DNA from: Pagrus major
Lineage: Eukaryota > Chordata > Actinopteri > Spariformes > Sparidae
Length of the DNA: 64,000 nt
Reading direction: 5' to 3'
Assembly (NCBI RefSeq): GCF_040436345.1
Contig: NC_133225.1
Coordinates: 23,230,040-23,294,039, forward strand
The first letter of the stretch is position 1, and the number at the start of each line of letters is the position of its first letter. Both the position numbers and the translations under genes were made by a program. This document shows positions 11,432 to 24,100 of the stretch, one piece after another. Below the pieces are notes generated by a model. It ran no database searches. It saw nothing but the letters and a program-made list of their open reading frames with translations, and was not told the DNA's origin.

Positions 11432-12735
11432 TGATGTGTGTCAGTTACTATTACCCTATCATTGTCACTGGTCCTGTGGGTAGGCTAATGCACAGGTGTT
11501 GTAGCAGGTGTGTGTAGAGCCCCAGTCATAGTGGTTATTGTTTTAATAAAAAGTATTACACACAACAGTATTACAATGTCACAAGCCCACCACAAGCTAA
11601 AATAACAAGAAATAAAACAGGAGGTACTTAGCTTAGCTATCATGAAGACCAGAAACGGGTAAACAGCTAGCCTAAAATCTGCCTACCAGAACCAGTGAAG
11701 CTCCCAATTAAACAGATATATCTTGTTGGTTTAATCTGCAGAATAAAAATTTGAAAAAGTGTAAAATTACTTTTAAATTTTTTTTTACTGCGGTTTTGTC
11801 CCCTTGTTTCATGCTGAAAGGTGTATTTTGTTAGCTTTAGGCAGGACAAGGCTAGCTGTTTCCCCGTTTTCAGACTGTATGCTAACACGAAGTCATTCTA
11901 AACAACTGCGAGCTGTAGCTTCATATTTAAAGGAGTAGTTTATACATTTTGGAAAATACAGTTATTCACTTCCTGGCAGAGAGTTAGTAGAGTCAATTCA
12001 CAACCCTCTCACATCCGTCCGTTAAAGTAGAGTGCAGCCAGCAGGCGGTTAGCTTAACACGTACACTGGAAGTGAACAACTTAATGCTAAGCTGAGCTAA
12101 TTGTCTGCTAGCTTCAGTTTTATTTATAAAAGACAGATATAGGAAGGACATGATCATATGACCTTCTTATTTCACTTTTTAGTAGGTGAAAACTTGATTC
12201 CCAAAATCTTGATCTATTAAAACTACATAATGTGTGTTTATTAGATAATAGAAGCAAGATGTTTCCCCTGTTTTTTTAGTCTGGATGCTAAAATAAGCTA
12301 ACCAACCCTTCGCATTATATATTTAAAGTAATAGTTGAACATTTTGGAAAATAGTTTCCAGTCTTTATGCTAAGCTAAGGCAACCGGCTGCTGGCATTAA
12401 CCATACGTACATTACACAACAGTGGTATTGATCTTCTCATCTAACTCTGAGCTCAATCCTCCAAACTAATCCTTTAAATAGTATGATACTGTCCGCAGAT
12501 GGTTAGCTTAGCTTAGCTTCACACAAAGACTGGAAACAAAGGGAAACAGCTAAAGTAAAATCCACCTGCCAGCACCTCCGTTTGAAGCCACAACTCAACA
12601 CGTTTTATTAGAAATAGCAAACGAGACTAAGTGTATTGATTTGCGTACTAATAAGGTGCAGGTAGATGGAGTCTATATCGAACTATTCCTTTAAATAGGA
12701 CGGTAACTTGTGAATGTGTGTGTGTTGATGTGTGT
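8756..12735. repeat. Tandem triplication of a 1.28-kb unit separated by (TG)n
   Basis: Three head-to-tail units: 8795-10080 (1286 bp), 10107-11387 (1281 bp) and 11428-12713 (1286 bp). Each is preceded by a TG tract of different length (about 8756-8794, 10083-10106, 11388-11427). The units differ by only a handful of substitutions. Unit 2 lacks five bases in the repeated TTAGC motif near 10310, which accounts for its shorter length. The units encode nothing convincing; the 73-codon minus-strand frame found in each is a by-product. Each unit contains pieces of a dispersed fish repeat (GGAAACAGCTAA..., TTAGCTTAGCTTAGC). Near-identity indicates a recent duplication or an assembly duplication. Confidence 0.95.
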
Positions 12736-14589
12736 GTGTGTGTGTCATTGTCTCCAACCCCCACTTGTCACAACACTGCTGTCAGATCATCTTTGACTCT
12801 GAGGCCACCACATTGCTCTACTTAGCGGTGCAGCAGTGAAACGTAAGTAGCTTTATTGTTATACACAATTGAACAGCAGACATGCTTTGTATTGATGAAA
12901 TACACATATTTTCTTTGTTACCAATAAAAACATGACACAGCAGGTGATGATCAGGTTGCCTGAGGAAAAATGTTACAGTACAATTTGAAATCCAACTTAT
13001 TAATCATGTATTTTTCTCTATTAAATGCCAAACGCTTGAGACTACACCCCAACGTCCGTGTTCAAAGTGTAGGATTTTATTTCAGTAACTCACAGCCTCA
13101 ACAGTAAAACTGGAATAGAGCTTTTAAAAGATGGAAATTTTTTAACTGTATCTAAATTGATTCTGTGAACCTACAGTATTCTTTGATTTTCATATTCTTA
13201 TTGATCTTAAACATTTAAGCAGTTAAACTGGGTGTGCTCAGCTGTGTCTGAGCTGTAAAAAAGAATAAAAGAGTGTGTGCACCACAGTCGGGCTGAGGCA
13301 TTGTTGCTCTGGCTTACAAAAGTAGAGATTACATGTGCAAAATATAAATAGCTGCTTTTATTGTGCCTTGGAATAGAAAACCAAAAATGGGTAGGTTTTA
13401 GCACACCGAAGAGGTCTGTATGTGTGCGTCTTTTATCGCTTGTAACTTTTCTTGAAATTACTGGATGTATTTTTGGTCCTGGACTGAAGCATATCTGAAA
13501 AATGTTCCAGCCTCACTCAGATGATATTGTCCGTGACAACAGAAAAAGGACTTTCTGTCCAAAAGGTGCTTGTTGATCCGCAGTGTAATGTTCAGAGTGT
13601 TCACAGACTAATTGAACATTACATTTGGTTTCAGATTAAGCCACAGTTAACATAAGAAGGCCTCATGTAACTAGGTTTCATCGACAGTTGCCACGTTTGT
13701 TTGTTTTCTATTCATTGAAATTAACTGTTGAGGTTATTTTTGGTCTAGGTCTATAATATACGACATTAAAATACTAATGAAAAGGGCACTTAACTTCATT
13801 TTTGTTTCAGAGTAGATTTAAATCTTATTATGGTTTGGAATAAAACAATATGAATCATGACACAGGAATTGTTTCCCTCGATGCAGGAAATTAAGCTTCA
13901 GCTTGGGGCTTTTCGGCCTCTGATCTGATATGTAGATCAGACTCTTCCCCCGCCTACATCTTTAGTTGTTTTTAAATCACCACTACAAACAAGCCCAGCT
14001 TAGGGAAAAAAATATTTAACGTATGAGGGTTAAAGAACACATTATCTGTTAGTGGATGTCGACACAACACAGTCTTAAATGTTGATGTATGTATAGAGGA
14101 ATGCTTTGAGTTACATAACCCTGCACTGACTTCCTGATAGCGCAACCAAAATAATCGTGACCTAAAATAACTTTAATAGCTGAATAGTTATCACTGGAAT
14201 GTTCTTGGTTTAATGTGAGTCACGCAATCTACAGAAAACACAGCTTGTAGTTAAAGAAGCAAATTAAATCACTGACCTCATGGCGGTAAATTTACATGCG
14301 GGCTATGATTCAGGAAAGTAAAAGAGCTTGAATGTCTCTGCACAAATGAGTTGCCGAGTATCAACGCTGTTGGGTGGCTTGACATACCGTGTCACTGTTT
14401 ACATGACCCCGACTTGATCCTGCCAGCCTGAAGTTGACGTCAGCTTGTTACTGAAGTCTTGGGTTGTAAATTTTGGATTGTTTGGAGGTCATGTTAAGGT
14501 GTCTAGGTGAAGAGAGTGATGTCATATTCTTTGTAATATTTAGTAAATTGTGTAACATTTGTGTAATTATACAGCTGGACAAATGTTGT

Positions 14590-14945
14590 CCGTGTGAAGT
14601 ATCTCTACAACGATTAGATGGATTGGCATTACATTTTGAACATACACAGACATTTGTGGTCCCCGAAGGATTCATCCTGATGAATATGGGGGCCCTGATT
14701 TTTTAAACTATCACTATAATTACTGCTGTAACTTTCCCTTTGAGTAATTACCTCTTGCACCATTAGCAAGTAATAATTCGCTTTGACCGATATTTTATTG
14801 TTTTTGACCAAACAACTGCCAAACTGAGATCTCATCAGCTGTACGCTAGTTGTGTTAAGTGCTAACTAACAAATATCAGCATGCTAACATGCTGATCCCC
14901 TGCAGGATGGTGAACATGGTTAACATCGCTAAAACCTAAACAAGT
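14590..14945 (+). repeat. Dispersed teleost repeat, degenerate copy
   Basis: The order of segments (GATTAGATGGATTGGCATTA..., GTCCCCGAAGGATTCATCCT..., a CATCAGCTGTAC block, then AGCATGCTAACATGCTGA and GATGGTGAACATGGTTAACA) follows a very common fish interspersed repeat I remember. The assignment is by recollection and no family name is claimed. Confidence 0.55.
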
Positions 14946-16169
14946 ATTCTTGTAACCCAACAAAATATTCTGGTAACCTAAACCCAACCAAGTATTGTTG
15001 GTAACCTAAACCAAGCACGGCTTTAGTTACTTAGATCTTGTTATACTTGAAGTCACCTATCTTTTAGCTGCTACTTGCTTCTAGTTATTTTGCTTACTAT
15101 TGTGAATGCTGAACTTTTACTGGAAATTGAGTAATTTTCATACTTTATTGGTAACTATTTTTCTTGGTAAACTGCATTACCTCTTGTGTTTAGTTTGAGT
15201 TTTTTTAGTTCTTCATGCTTGACAAATCACTGACATCAAGATTGATTGCCCTGGAACAGTCCCTCCCCCAAAAATCTTAAAGTCTGACCAGATGACAAAC
15301 ACGATCAGGTTTTTGCTTTGTATTTAATTACATTTACTTTGTGCTTGAGGGGTCTCAGAGGACCTGAATCATGCCAGAACAAACTCACCCTCTCTTCTCT
15401 GTAGAAAACAAGCTCTTGGCCTGTAGATTTTGGCATGTGTCACTTATGTATTCCTCCGCTTGTTGAAAACACGGTGACTCATAGGACTTTTTCCACTGCT
15501 CACTAGGTCACTATCTGCTTACTTTGCAACACCTCATTTACAAAAGTATGTTTTCATGTGCAATCAAGGGTTTGTACATTTCATTGAGCTAGTTTCTGTC
15601 TTTTAAAGTATCTTTTGATGAAAATACTCCCAGACTCGTTATCAAAGATAAGCTACTACGCAACATTGTGTGTTCAGAGCTGTCTCAGGAACTGACTCAT
15701 CTGTCACCTCATTTCTTTCCATTTTGGCTTTTGTGGTCCATTATGTTCAAGTATAGTAGAAAAGCCATAAAAATCATATTTTGAAAAGAACATGAGCTGA
15801 GGAAAGACTGGCTGCTGTCCTTAACGAAAGTTTTTATGTCTTGTTGGAAAAATGTCAATATTTTGGTTGGTTTGGTCGTGTCATAAATTACAGCAGCGTG
15901 GCTAATTTTCTTGTCATGGCGTGTTAGAAGGGTTTGTTGGTTTGTAATTAAATTCACTTTCTCTTTCAGTTTAAGTCTGTTCAAGTAGTATCACAGAAGG
16001 TGGCAATACATTTTGAATAGATTAGATTAGAAGATTAGAATTAATTAGATTATCTCAACTGTCCTATTTATGTTACTTAGTGTTAACGGGGAAGTTAAAA
16101 AAAGAAAAAAACAGCAATGGAAACAGAGTTAAAGACACACATCTCTTTATATTATCTTAACTTATTATT

Positions 16170-16345
16170 ATTAATCTGTTTTTTCAAATAATCACTTAAT
16201 TGTTTAGTCTATAAAATGTCAGACAATAATTGAAGGATCAAACACAGTTTCGCAGAGCTGAAACTGGTTTGGTCTGAAACCGAGAGATATTTAGTTTTCA
16301 ATCATATAAAACAGGAAAGAGCAAACTCCCATTTGAGAAGCTGCA
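16170..16345 (+). repeat. Dispersed teleost MITE-like repeat fragment
   Basis: Contains GTTTAGTCTATAAAATGTCA, a later ATATTTAGTTTTCAATCATA block and CATTTGAGAAGCTGCAGC, in the order seen in a common fish repeat related to the copies at 19765-20040, 57465-57620 and 58370-58460. Confidence 0.5.
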
Positions 16346-17044
16346 GCTTGGTCTTGTGGACTTGTCACACTTAAAGTACATTTAGTTGCTAATGCTTGTG
16401 TTTGCTGATGATTTACTGATGTACAATTTATTTCTTAATATTTCTTATCTCGAAATATTATTTATTTCTTAGTAATTCTTTAAACTACAGTTTGAGCTGA
16501 GCTTTATCACACACTGTAGAGAAATAAAGCAAAGTACACTTAGTCTCACCTAAATTGACCTATACTGAAGGAGAACACCAGACAAACAGGTTCAGGTGCA
16601 GTTCTCATGTATGGTTGTAATGTCGTATAACAGCTCGTCTTTAGGTGTGTGAGGTATACTCGTCCACACTGCAGGGTCTGGAGGTCTTTGTTGTGGTGAA
16701 AAGGGGGTCAGGCCACAGTGGAGTCTCAGGTGTTGTGGCAACTACATGTTTCTGCTCAGTTGTCCACTGTGGATGTGGGCAGCAACACACAAGTGTAGCC
16801 AGGAAGCTGAGGTTTTCACACTTTTTTTTCTCTGTGATTTGTTAGGTGAGATGTACAATTTATTTGGCTCTTGTATTAAAATGTCAGGCTGTTGATGTTT
16901 CCAACACACTTTGGTACAAAACTGTATTTTCTACCTGATTGTTGATATTCAAGCTCTAAAACTCAAGAACCTGGCTAATCTCTCACATTACATTTTTTCC
17001 TCTCATTCCTCTGCACTTTGATATGAGTATTATAAAATCTTCCT

Positions 17045-17211
17045 GGGCGCCCCAGTAGCTCAGTTGGTAGAGCAGGCGTCCCATGTACATGTACTGTGGC
17101 CCCTTGCTGCATGTCATCCTCCCTCTCTCTCGTCATGTTTCCTGTCACCTCTCAATGCTGTCCTATCAATAAAGCCATGAAAAGGCCAGAAAATACATAA
17201 AAAAATAAATC
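17045..17211 (+). mobile_element. tRNA-derived SINE lacking its B box
   Basis: The head (GGGCGCCCCAGTAGCTCAGT, then TGGTAGAGC) is tRNA-like with a clear A-box region. The body (CTTGCTGCATGTCATCCTCC) and the tail (TCAATAAAGCCATGAAAAGG followed by an A-rich end) match a common fish SINE. The segment that should hold the B box (GGTTCGANTCC) is missing between about 17085 and 17100. Flanking target-site duplications are visible: AATCTTCCT at 17036-17044 and AATCTTACT at 17212-17220 (8 of 9 identical). A copy without a B box is not expected to be transcribed efficiently. Confidence 0.8.
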
Positions 17212-18065
17212 AATCTTACTAAAAGCACTTCTGCATATTCAGTTGTTGTTGTGTTGACATATTCTGATCAGTTAGATTCAGTCTGAACTCCAACAGACCT
17301 TTTTTTCCGCCTGCTGTCACGTAAACTGTTCCATGCTGACTGTGTGATCTTATCTCTCTGTCTTCACTCCAGCTCAGACATCTTGACTAAAGCCTTCTGT
17401 CAGATTCAGACAGAACAGACACATTGTTCATATAGATGTTGTTTTAACAACGTAGTGAGGTCAATTCCCTCAGCAAAAAACTTTTCCTGCCACGAAGGAA
17501 AACTTACAAACTTGAGTTTCTAAAGCAGAGGGAATGATCTAGAACCAAAAAGCACCTGCTCAACGGAAGAGCAACATGCTGGAGAATGGAGGCTGTGAGG
17601 GCGGACGGCAGCTTCCTGTTGTGGCTTCTGTCACCAGTTTGTTAATCTGCAAGCTTGATGCAGTCTCAAGGTGTGGGTGCTTCTTGTGAAATATCTCATC
17701 CAGACATATGGCACCTTACAGCTCGTCTGTGTAGAGCTGACAGCCCCTGAAAAAACACTGTGAACTTTATAATTCATCTCGGCGTAACGTAGAAGATAAG
17801 AAGAGGAGGTGAGGTTTTCAATATTAAGTGTTTTCGTTCTTTTTCTTGTTCTTTTTTAAGCTGTATTTTCACAAATTTTTGTAATTTAGCGAATGAGACA
17901 TTAAGATTGATTGAGCAGGAAGGTTGAGGCTGAAAGACTGAAAGGTCAGAGGTCACAGACTGGATCTCCATTTCTGATAGTCATCACACCGTGGACTATG
18001 AAACCTAAAATCTTTCAGCCATTTTTAAATGCAGTTATTACTTAAATCCCTTTCTGTCTCTCTAG

Positions 18066-18133
18066 TTCTTTCCCACCATCTACATCCAGGACTCCAATCC
18101 AAAGTCCAGCTCGTCTCTCCCAGGTTTTTCACC
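18066..18133 (+). other. zap70: 5' UTR portion of ZAP70 first coding exon
   Basis: A pyrimidine-rich tract ending TCTCTAG at 18059-18065 is a good acceptor, so this exon probably starts at 18066 after an upstream noncoding exon that I could not place. The leader before the ATG is pyrimidine-rich. An in-frame ATG at 18029 falls on the intronic side of the acceptor and is not taken as the start. Confidence 0.55.
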
Positions 18134-21100
18134 ATGTCACAGGACCCAGCGGCTGAGCTGCCTTTTTTCTACGGCAGCATCAGTCGCTCCGATGCCGAGC
18201 AGCACCTGAAGCTGGCTGGAATGGCCGACGGGCTCTTCTTGTTGCGGCAGTGCATCCGCAGTCTTGGCGGCTACGTTCTGTCTGTCGTGTGGAACCTGGA
18301 GTTTCACCATTACTCCATAGAGAAGCAGCTCAACGGGACTTACTGCATCGTAGGAGGGAAGCCTCACTGTGGGCCAGCAGAGCTCTGCGAGTTTTACAGC
18401 CAAGACCCTGATGGGCTGGTGTGCACCCTCAGGAAACCCTGCATGCGCTCCCCGGATATGCCAATACGACCCGGCGTGTTCGACAAACTGAGAGACAAAA
18501 TGCTGAGGGAGTACGTGAGGCAGACCTGGAACCTGGAGGTGAGGCTCTGCTGAGACTGTTGAGCTTTTTCAGTTTACAGTCTCCAAAATGAGTTCCTCAA
18601 TTTAAGGAGTTAAAACAAGCTGTACTAAAATCAAATATGTAAATGCAAGAATGCATTTAATCATTAAAGGGTTGATTTAAGTGATGAAATGTAACTAATT
18701 AGATTTACTTAGGAACTGTACTGTACTGAAAAGCTCCAATTTGTAAGAAAGTGGATTTTTGTGTCTCATTCCCAACTCCAATACTGACTCTTGGGGATAT
18801 TTGAGGAGTTGGAAATTCATACAAATTGGACCTTTAAGTAAATTTTGAAGTACTTGTATTTTACTTGAGTACATCGATTTTATGTTATTTTATGTCTCTG
18901 CTACATCTCAGAAGGAATAATGTACTTTTTATTTTACCACTTCATTATTTGACAGATATAGTAATTTATACAGGAAATAACATCAAACAGATGTAATAAG
19001 CCATAAAAATACAACACATAGATGAAGATTTAACATTTGCTTCCAACATTTTTCTCAGATATCCAGGAGTTGTTAAGAAACATTTATCTTGAAACGTCTC
19101 AACTGTTTGAGGCCCAAAGAGATAAAATTACAATTAAAAACAGCAGCTGGAGTACCAGTCCGACACACTTAAAGATAAAAGAAACACATTTCCTGAATCT
19201 GAGAAAGCGAGGATCGCCATCGAGGACCCTCTAGCCTTAAACCCGAAAAATACGCAAAAGACACAGAGGAAGTCAGAATCTTCAGCCGATTTTGCAAATT
19301 GAACCTTCAAGTCAAGTGTCTTTGTGGTCACCCCAAAAAACATACAAACTTTGCGTCTCAGTTCAAGGTCTGACCCTCTGAACTTTTTTGGCTTGTGACC
19401 CACAAACTTGAACATCATTCAAATGAAACTGAATGAATTTGTATATATCGTGGTCTAAATGTGTTCATCCCTGTTGTTTTTTCTGTTCAGGGAGAAGCCA
19501 TGGAGCAGGCCGTCATCAGTCAAGCTGGTCAGCTGGAGAAACTGATTGCCACTACGGCCCACGAAAAGATGCCCTGGTATCATGGTAACATCCCCCGAAC
19601 GGAAGGTGAGAGGCGACTTTACTCTGGAGTGCAACCAGACGGCAAGTTCCTGTAAGTTTCACAATCAAGCAATCAATACATTTTATTTAAAGTGCCGAAT
19701 CACAGTGCTCACAATCCCAAAACACTTCATAATAGGATAAAAAAAAGGATGCAATTAAAGATTATCTTCATTGACGATTATTTCTTTTCTGCTTGGTCAA
19801 TAAAATGTCAGAAAATGGTGAATAAGGTCAATAAGGGTTTCACGTCCCCGGATGTCTTCTTTTGTCCACAATACAAAGATATTCCGTTTACTGTCATACA
19901 GGATTAAAGACGCCTGATAATATTCACATGTAAGAAGCTTTTATCAAAGAATTTTGATGTTTATTCCTAAAAAATACTCAAACAATTGAATTGAATGTCA
20001 ATAGTTGACAACTAATAGGTTAATTGTTGCAGCTCTAAATTAAATATTTTAAAAAATGTAATAAAACAACCGCATTACAAGAAACATTTCTGCTTTTTCT
20101 GTCATCCACCCTCTGACAAACCAGAGTTGGTTTTAAAACAACACTGTTGTTTTTGTGTCTCAGGGTGAGAGACAGAAAGGAGACGGGTACTTTTGCTCTG
20201 TCCATGATGTATGGGAAAACAGTGTACCACTATCAGATTATCCAAGACAAATCAGGGAAGTACTCCATGCCAGAGGGAACCAAGTTCGACACAATTTGGC
20301 AGGTAGGTTCCTCATCACACCTGTTTCACTATCTAGTAAGTGTGTTGCAGTTGATGGGTTTTCTCTAAATGAACACTGAATGTTATCTCAATCAGCTGGT
20401 TGAGTACCTGAAGATGAAACCTGACGGCCTGGTGACTGTTCTCGGGGAGGCGTGTGTTAACGGCAAAGCTGAAGAAAGTACTGAACATCTTTTTTTCCTT
20501 TTTCAATCATAACACCATTATACAATTGCTGCAAACGTTTCTAGGTCATGTCTGTGAGTTTTTTGCATCATTCAGCCTTGTTATTAATCATTACATCTAC
20601 TGCTGAAAGTGTTGATAACTCTGATGTGCCTTGTAATCTTGCAGAACCCAGTCTTCCTGCAAATGTGAGTATTCACTACATACGCCACCGTTTCAGTCAG
20701 CATAGTTTTCTCTCTCTGAGATTCATTTTAATGTGACACTTTCAGAGACGGCCCGGCGCAAATGGATACACACCGCCACCAACAGGTCAGTCACATGAAG
20801 TACAACCAGATATTTATTTTATCTTTATCTAAGTATGAACCAACACTACATGCCACAGCAAAAGTGTGTAAAAAGTACCCAAAAGTCATACTTGAGTAAA
20901 AGTAAAGTAATTACCAAGTAAGATATTACTTATGTAAAGCAGTGATGCAATTTAGCAGAGTACATATACTCAAGTACCTGTAAAGATGCATATGTCACTT
21001 TTTCAGCCTGTCCTCATCAGAAAAATGAGCGCACAGTTCGACAGCAAAAGGAGCTTATTATGACCCATATTGGCGTTTGTTGTGTGTGTTGAACTTTATT

Positions 21101-24100
21101 CAGTACAATGCTGGTATGTTGTCATATATTCTATACACTGTAGGACTTCTAGATGGGCAATGCTGTTCTTCTTCTCACCCCACCATAACTCAAAATACAA
21201 GCCTGTTTTGCTCTCATGTTAACAAATACCAATGTAAGCATATGGCTTTAAAGTGCATCTAAAGATCATGATAGCTCTTGCAAACTGTTTTTTCATGTAT
21301 CAAGAGCTCTGTCTGTGTAAGAAAGTTGCATAGTGTACCATTAAGTACAATTTTGTACAAAATGCTGAATATCATTTACGATAATCAGCCAGGCCTATAA
21401 TCAGTTGACCCATAGTGTACAGTATATTCAGATACATGTAAATATAAATGATGTATAAGTGGCTTTCACTTGATCTTTTTATACTTAAGTATTGCCCGAA
21501 AATTACTTTTCAGTACTTGAATACATTTGATATCAGATACTTGGAGACTTTTTCATAGTCGTACTTGTACAGGTGACTTGTACAAGTATAACTTTTGGGT
21601 ACTTTTTACTACACTGCTGTAAACTGTGGGTCGACTATTTATCAGATCCAATATTTAGCTTTTTTTAAAATGTAAAAATAGGCCACTTTGGCTCTGATGC
21701 AGCAATCTGCAAAGTAACTAGTAACTAGTAACTAAAATTATCAAATAAATGCAGTGGAATTTAAAAGTACAAAACAACAGTGTAAAAGTACTGTATAGAC
21801 TGAGTATCCTTCCAGCTGTCAAACAACATGCACAGCGGATATAAAAACATACATACAGAATTGATATTTTTACCCCATGGGGTTTGTACCTTCTCTTTTC
21901 AGCTTTTGGCATGGTCTCGAGGCCGGTTACCACTGTGCTTCCAGAATGTGAAGCTGAAAGCCCGTACCACAACCCGAATGAAGTGAGGAAGTTTAACATT
22001 CAGAGGAATCAGCTGCTGATGGATGAAGTGGAGCTCGGCTCTGGTAACTTTGGCTGCGTCAAGAAAGGAACGCTCAAGACTGAATCGTGAGGAAACATTA
22101 TAAAATGAAAATTGTAGATGTCAGATGCCTTCCTCTAACGGTCAGATGTTCATCCGAAACACTTTTCTCTTCCAGGGGCCACGTCGATGTGGCCATCAAA
22201 GTGCTGAAGAGTGAAAATGAGAAGCTGGTGAAGGAAGAGATGATGAGGGAGGCAGAGATCATGCACCAGCTGGACAACCGCTACATCGTTCGCATGTTGG
22301 GTCTGTGCAACGCTGACAGCCTGATGCTGGTCATGGAGATGGCCTCGGCCGGACCGCTCAACAAATTCCTCTCCAGCAATAAGTGAGTTCAGTTCAGACA
22401 CATTACTATCAATATATCTGCGAAAGGGCCATTTTGTTCTGTATCTACCTCAAAGACAAATAAATGTTTAATTTGATTTCACTTCCTTTCATTTAAATGA
22501 CAATATGATCATAGTCAGTGGATTTTATTTTAAGTACAGACTGGTTAAAAGATCACTACAGTGTCAGCAGCATTACATACTGGCAGACATTATTATTATA
22601 ACTTTCATTTAATCAGGTGAGCAGCAGAAGAAATAGAAAAGCAGACATAGAAAAGTGTCTCATCTTATCTCTGCGATCTAAGTTGGGTCCTAAGGTTCAC
22701 AACACTACTCTATGCTCAGACCCTTGATTTGGATTAGGAAAAAACTACATTTCTAGAAGGGAGCAAAACATAATCCTCACCATCCTCTTATTTTCATGAT
22801 GATCAGTATTTTTGTCCCCACAGGGATACTGTAAGTGTAGACAACATTGTCAACCTGATGCACCAGGTGTCGATGGGAATGAAGTACCTGGAGGAGAAGA
22901 ATTTTGTGCACAGAGACTTAGCAGCTCGTAACGTCCTGCTGGTCAACAAATCGTTTGCCAAAATCAGTGACTTTGGGCTCTCCAAGGCCCTGGGAGCAGA
23001 TGACAACTATTACAAGGTACACACACGTGACACAAGACACATGACACAAATGTAGATTATCAGCATTGCAGCAGACACAAATAGATAGTGTATCTTAAGT
23101 TGATTGCTCTGCTGAGAATTACGCATCTCCCCCTGAACAAATACAAACCCAGAGGTGTCACCTGCTCTGTGCGAACTAAAGTAAACTCAATTGATTTACT
23201 CAATTTACTGGTCTACTGTCCTACATCTGCAGGGACTGTAGGTGTCAGAAAGTCCCAGGAATCCTTGATTCCAAGAAAACGCATGTGTGTATACATAAAT
23301 ATATATATATATATATAAGGGAAAGGGATTATTTTTCCATGGCAGCCCCAACCACCTCTGTCAATCATACACTTGCACATGTGACATATATGAACTAACA
23401 TCAGTATTAAAGGATTATTTCACCCAAAAAGGAAAATTCAGTCTTTATCAGCTCAACCTTGTGCAAGGTTGAAGTTTCGCAGTCCACAAGACATGTCTGG
23501 AGCTTCACTGCAAATCATCGTTGAAGTATTCTCCTCAAACTCAATCTCAAACTAAATAAAAACAGAAAATAGCTCCATGCAGCTCGTTCGGGGTATTCCA
23601 AGTGTCCGTAAGACCCAAGATCCCAAATGAATTTGAAAAGACATGATTTCTACCCTTGACTTGTGGTCGAGCTCTTGCCCCCACTTCAGACTGGCAGTGA
23701 AGATTTCAACTTTAAAAAGAGTATTAAAGCAAGTTCCCACCCACTTCAGTTTTTTAGTAGAATGCTGCAGTATATGACTAAATTTAAATTTTTGGGTGAA
23801 CTTATCCATTCAGTGAAATAATATGGCCATGTCCTCAATCACAAAAAGAAAGGAGGTGACAGTTTTAGGCACACTTGCTTTAAAGATTTACAGATTAATA
23901 TTGAGCTTATGCGTGTAAAGAGCAATAAAAAGAAGTATGCCAATTATTAACCTACGTTTTTTTCTTTCTTACAAAAGTAAAATTAGGTTCATATAGTGAT
24001 TCCAATGCTAATTGTTTTTACCTGTTTTGACAGGATAAAAATGCAGCCAAAGATAATGTGAGCGCATAATTTTAATGTGGGGGAAAAGTTACATTAAAAA

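Larger units (their letters stand above)
12736..17044. other. Intergenic region upstream of ZAP70
   Basis: AT-rich DNA without recognisable coding exons. It contains old dispersed repeats (14590-14945 and 16170-16345) and a short ATTAGA-rich patch near 16018-16060. An unlocated noncoding first exon and promoter of ZAP70 may lie here or just beyond, because the first coding exon of ZAP70 follows a splice acceptor. Confidence 0.5.

Noticed and set aside
8756-12735. CRISPR-like or satellite array
   Set aside because: Only three long units with TG junctions; no short repeats with spacers, and the genome is a vertebrate.
17049-17090. Functional tRNA gene
   Set aside because: Only the 5' part is tRNA-like; there is no B box or acceptor-stem closure, and the body and tail plus target-site duplications identify a SINE.
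18029-18133. N-terminal extension of ZAP70 from an upstream in-frame ATG, hydrophobic and signal-like
   Set aside because: The upstream ATG lies on the intron side of a good acceptor (TCTCTAG at 18065), and known ZAP70 proteins start at the position used here.
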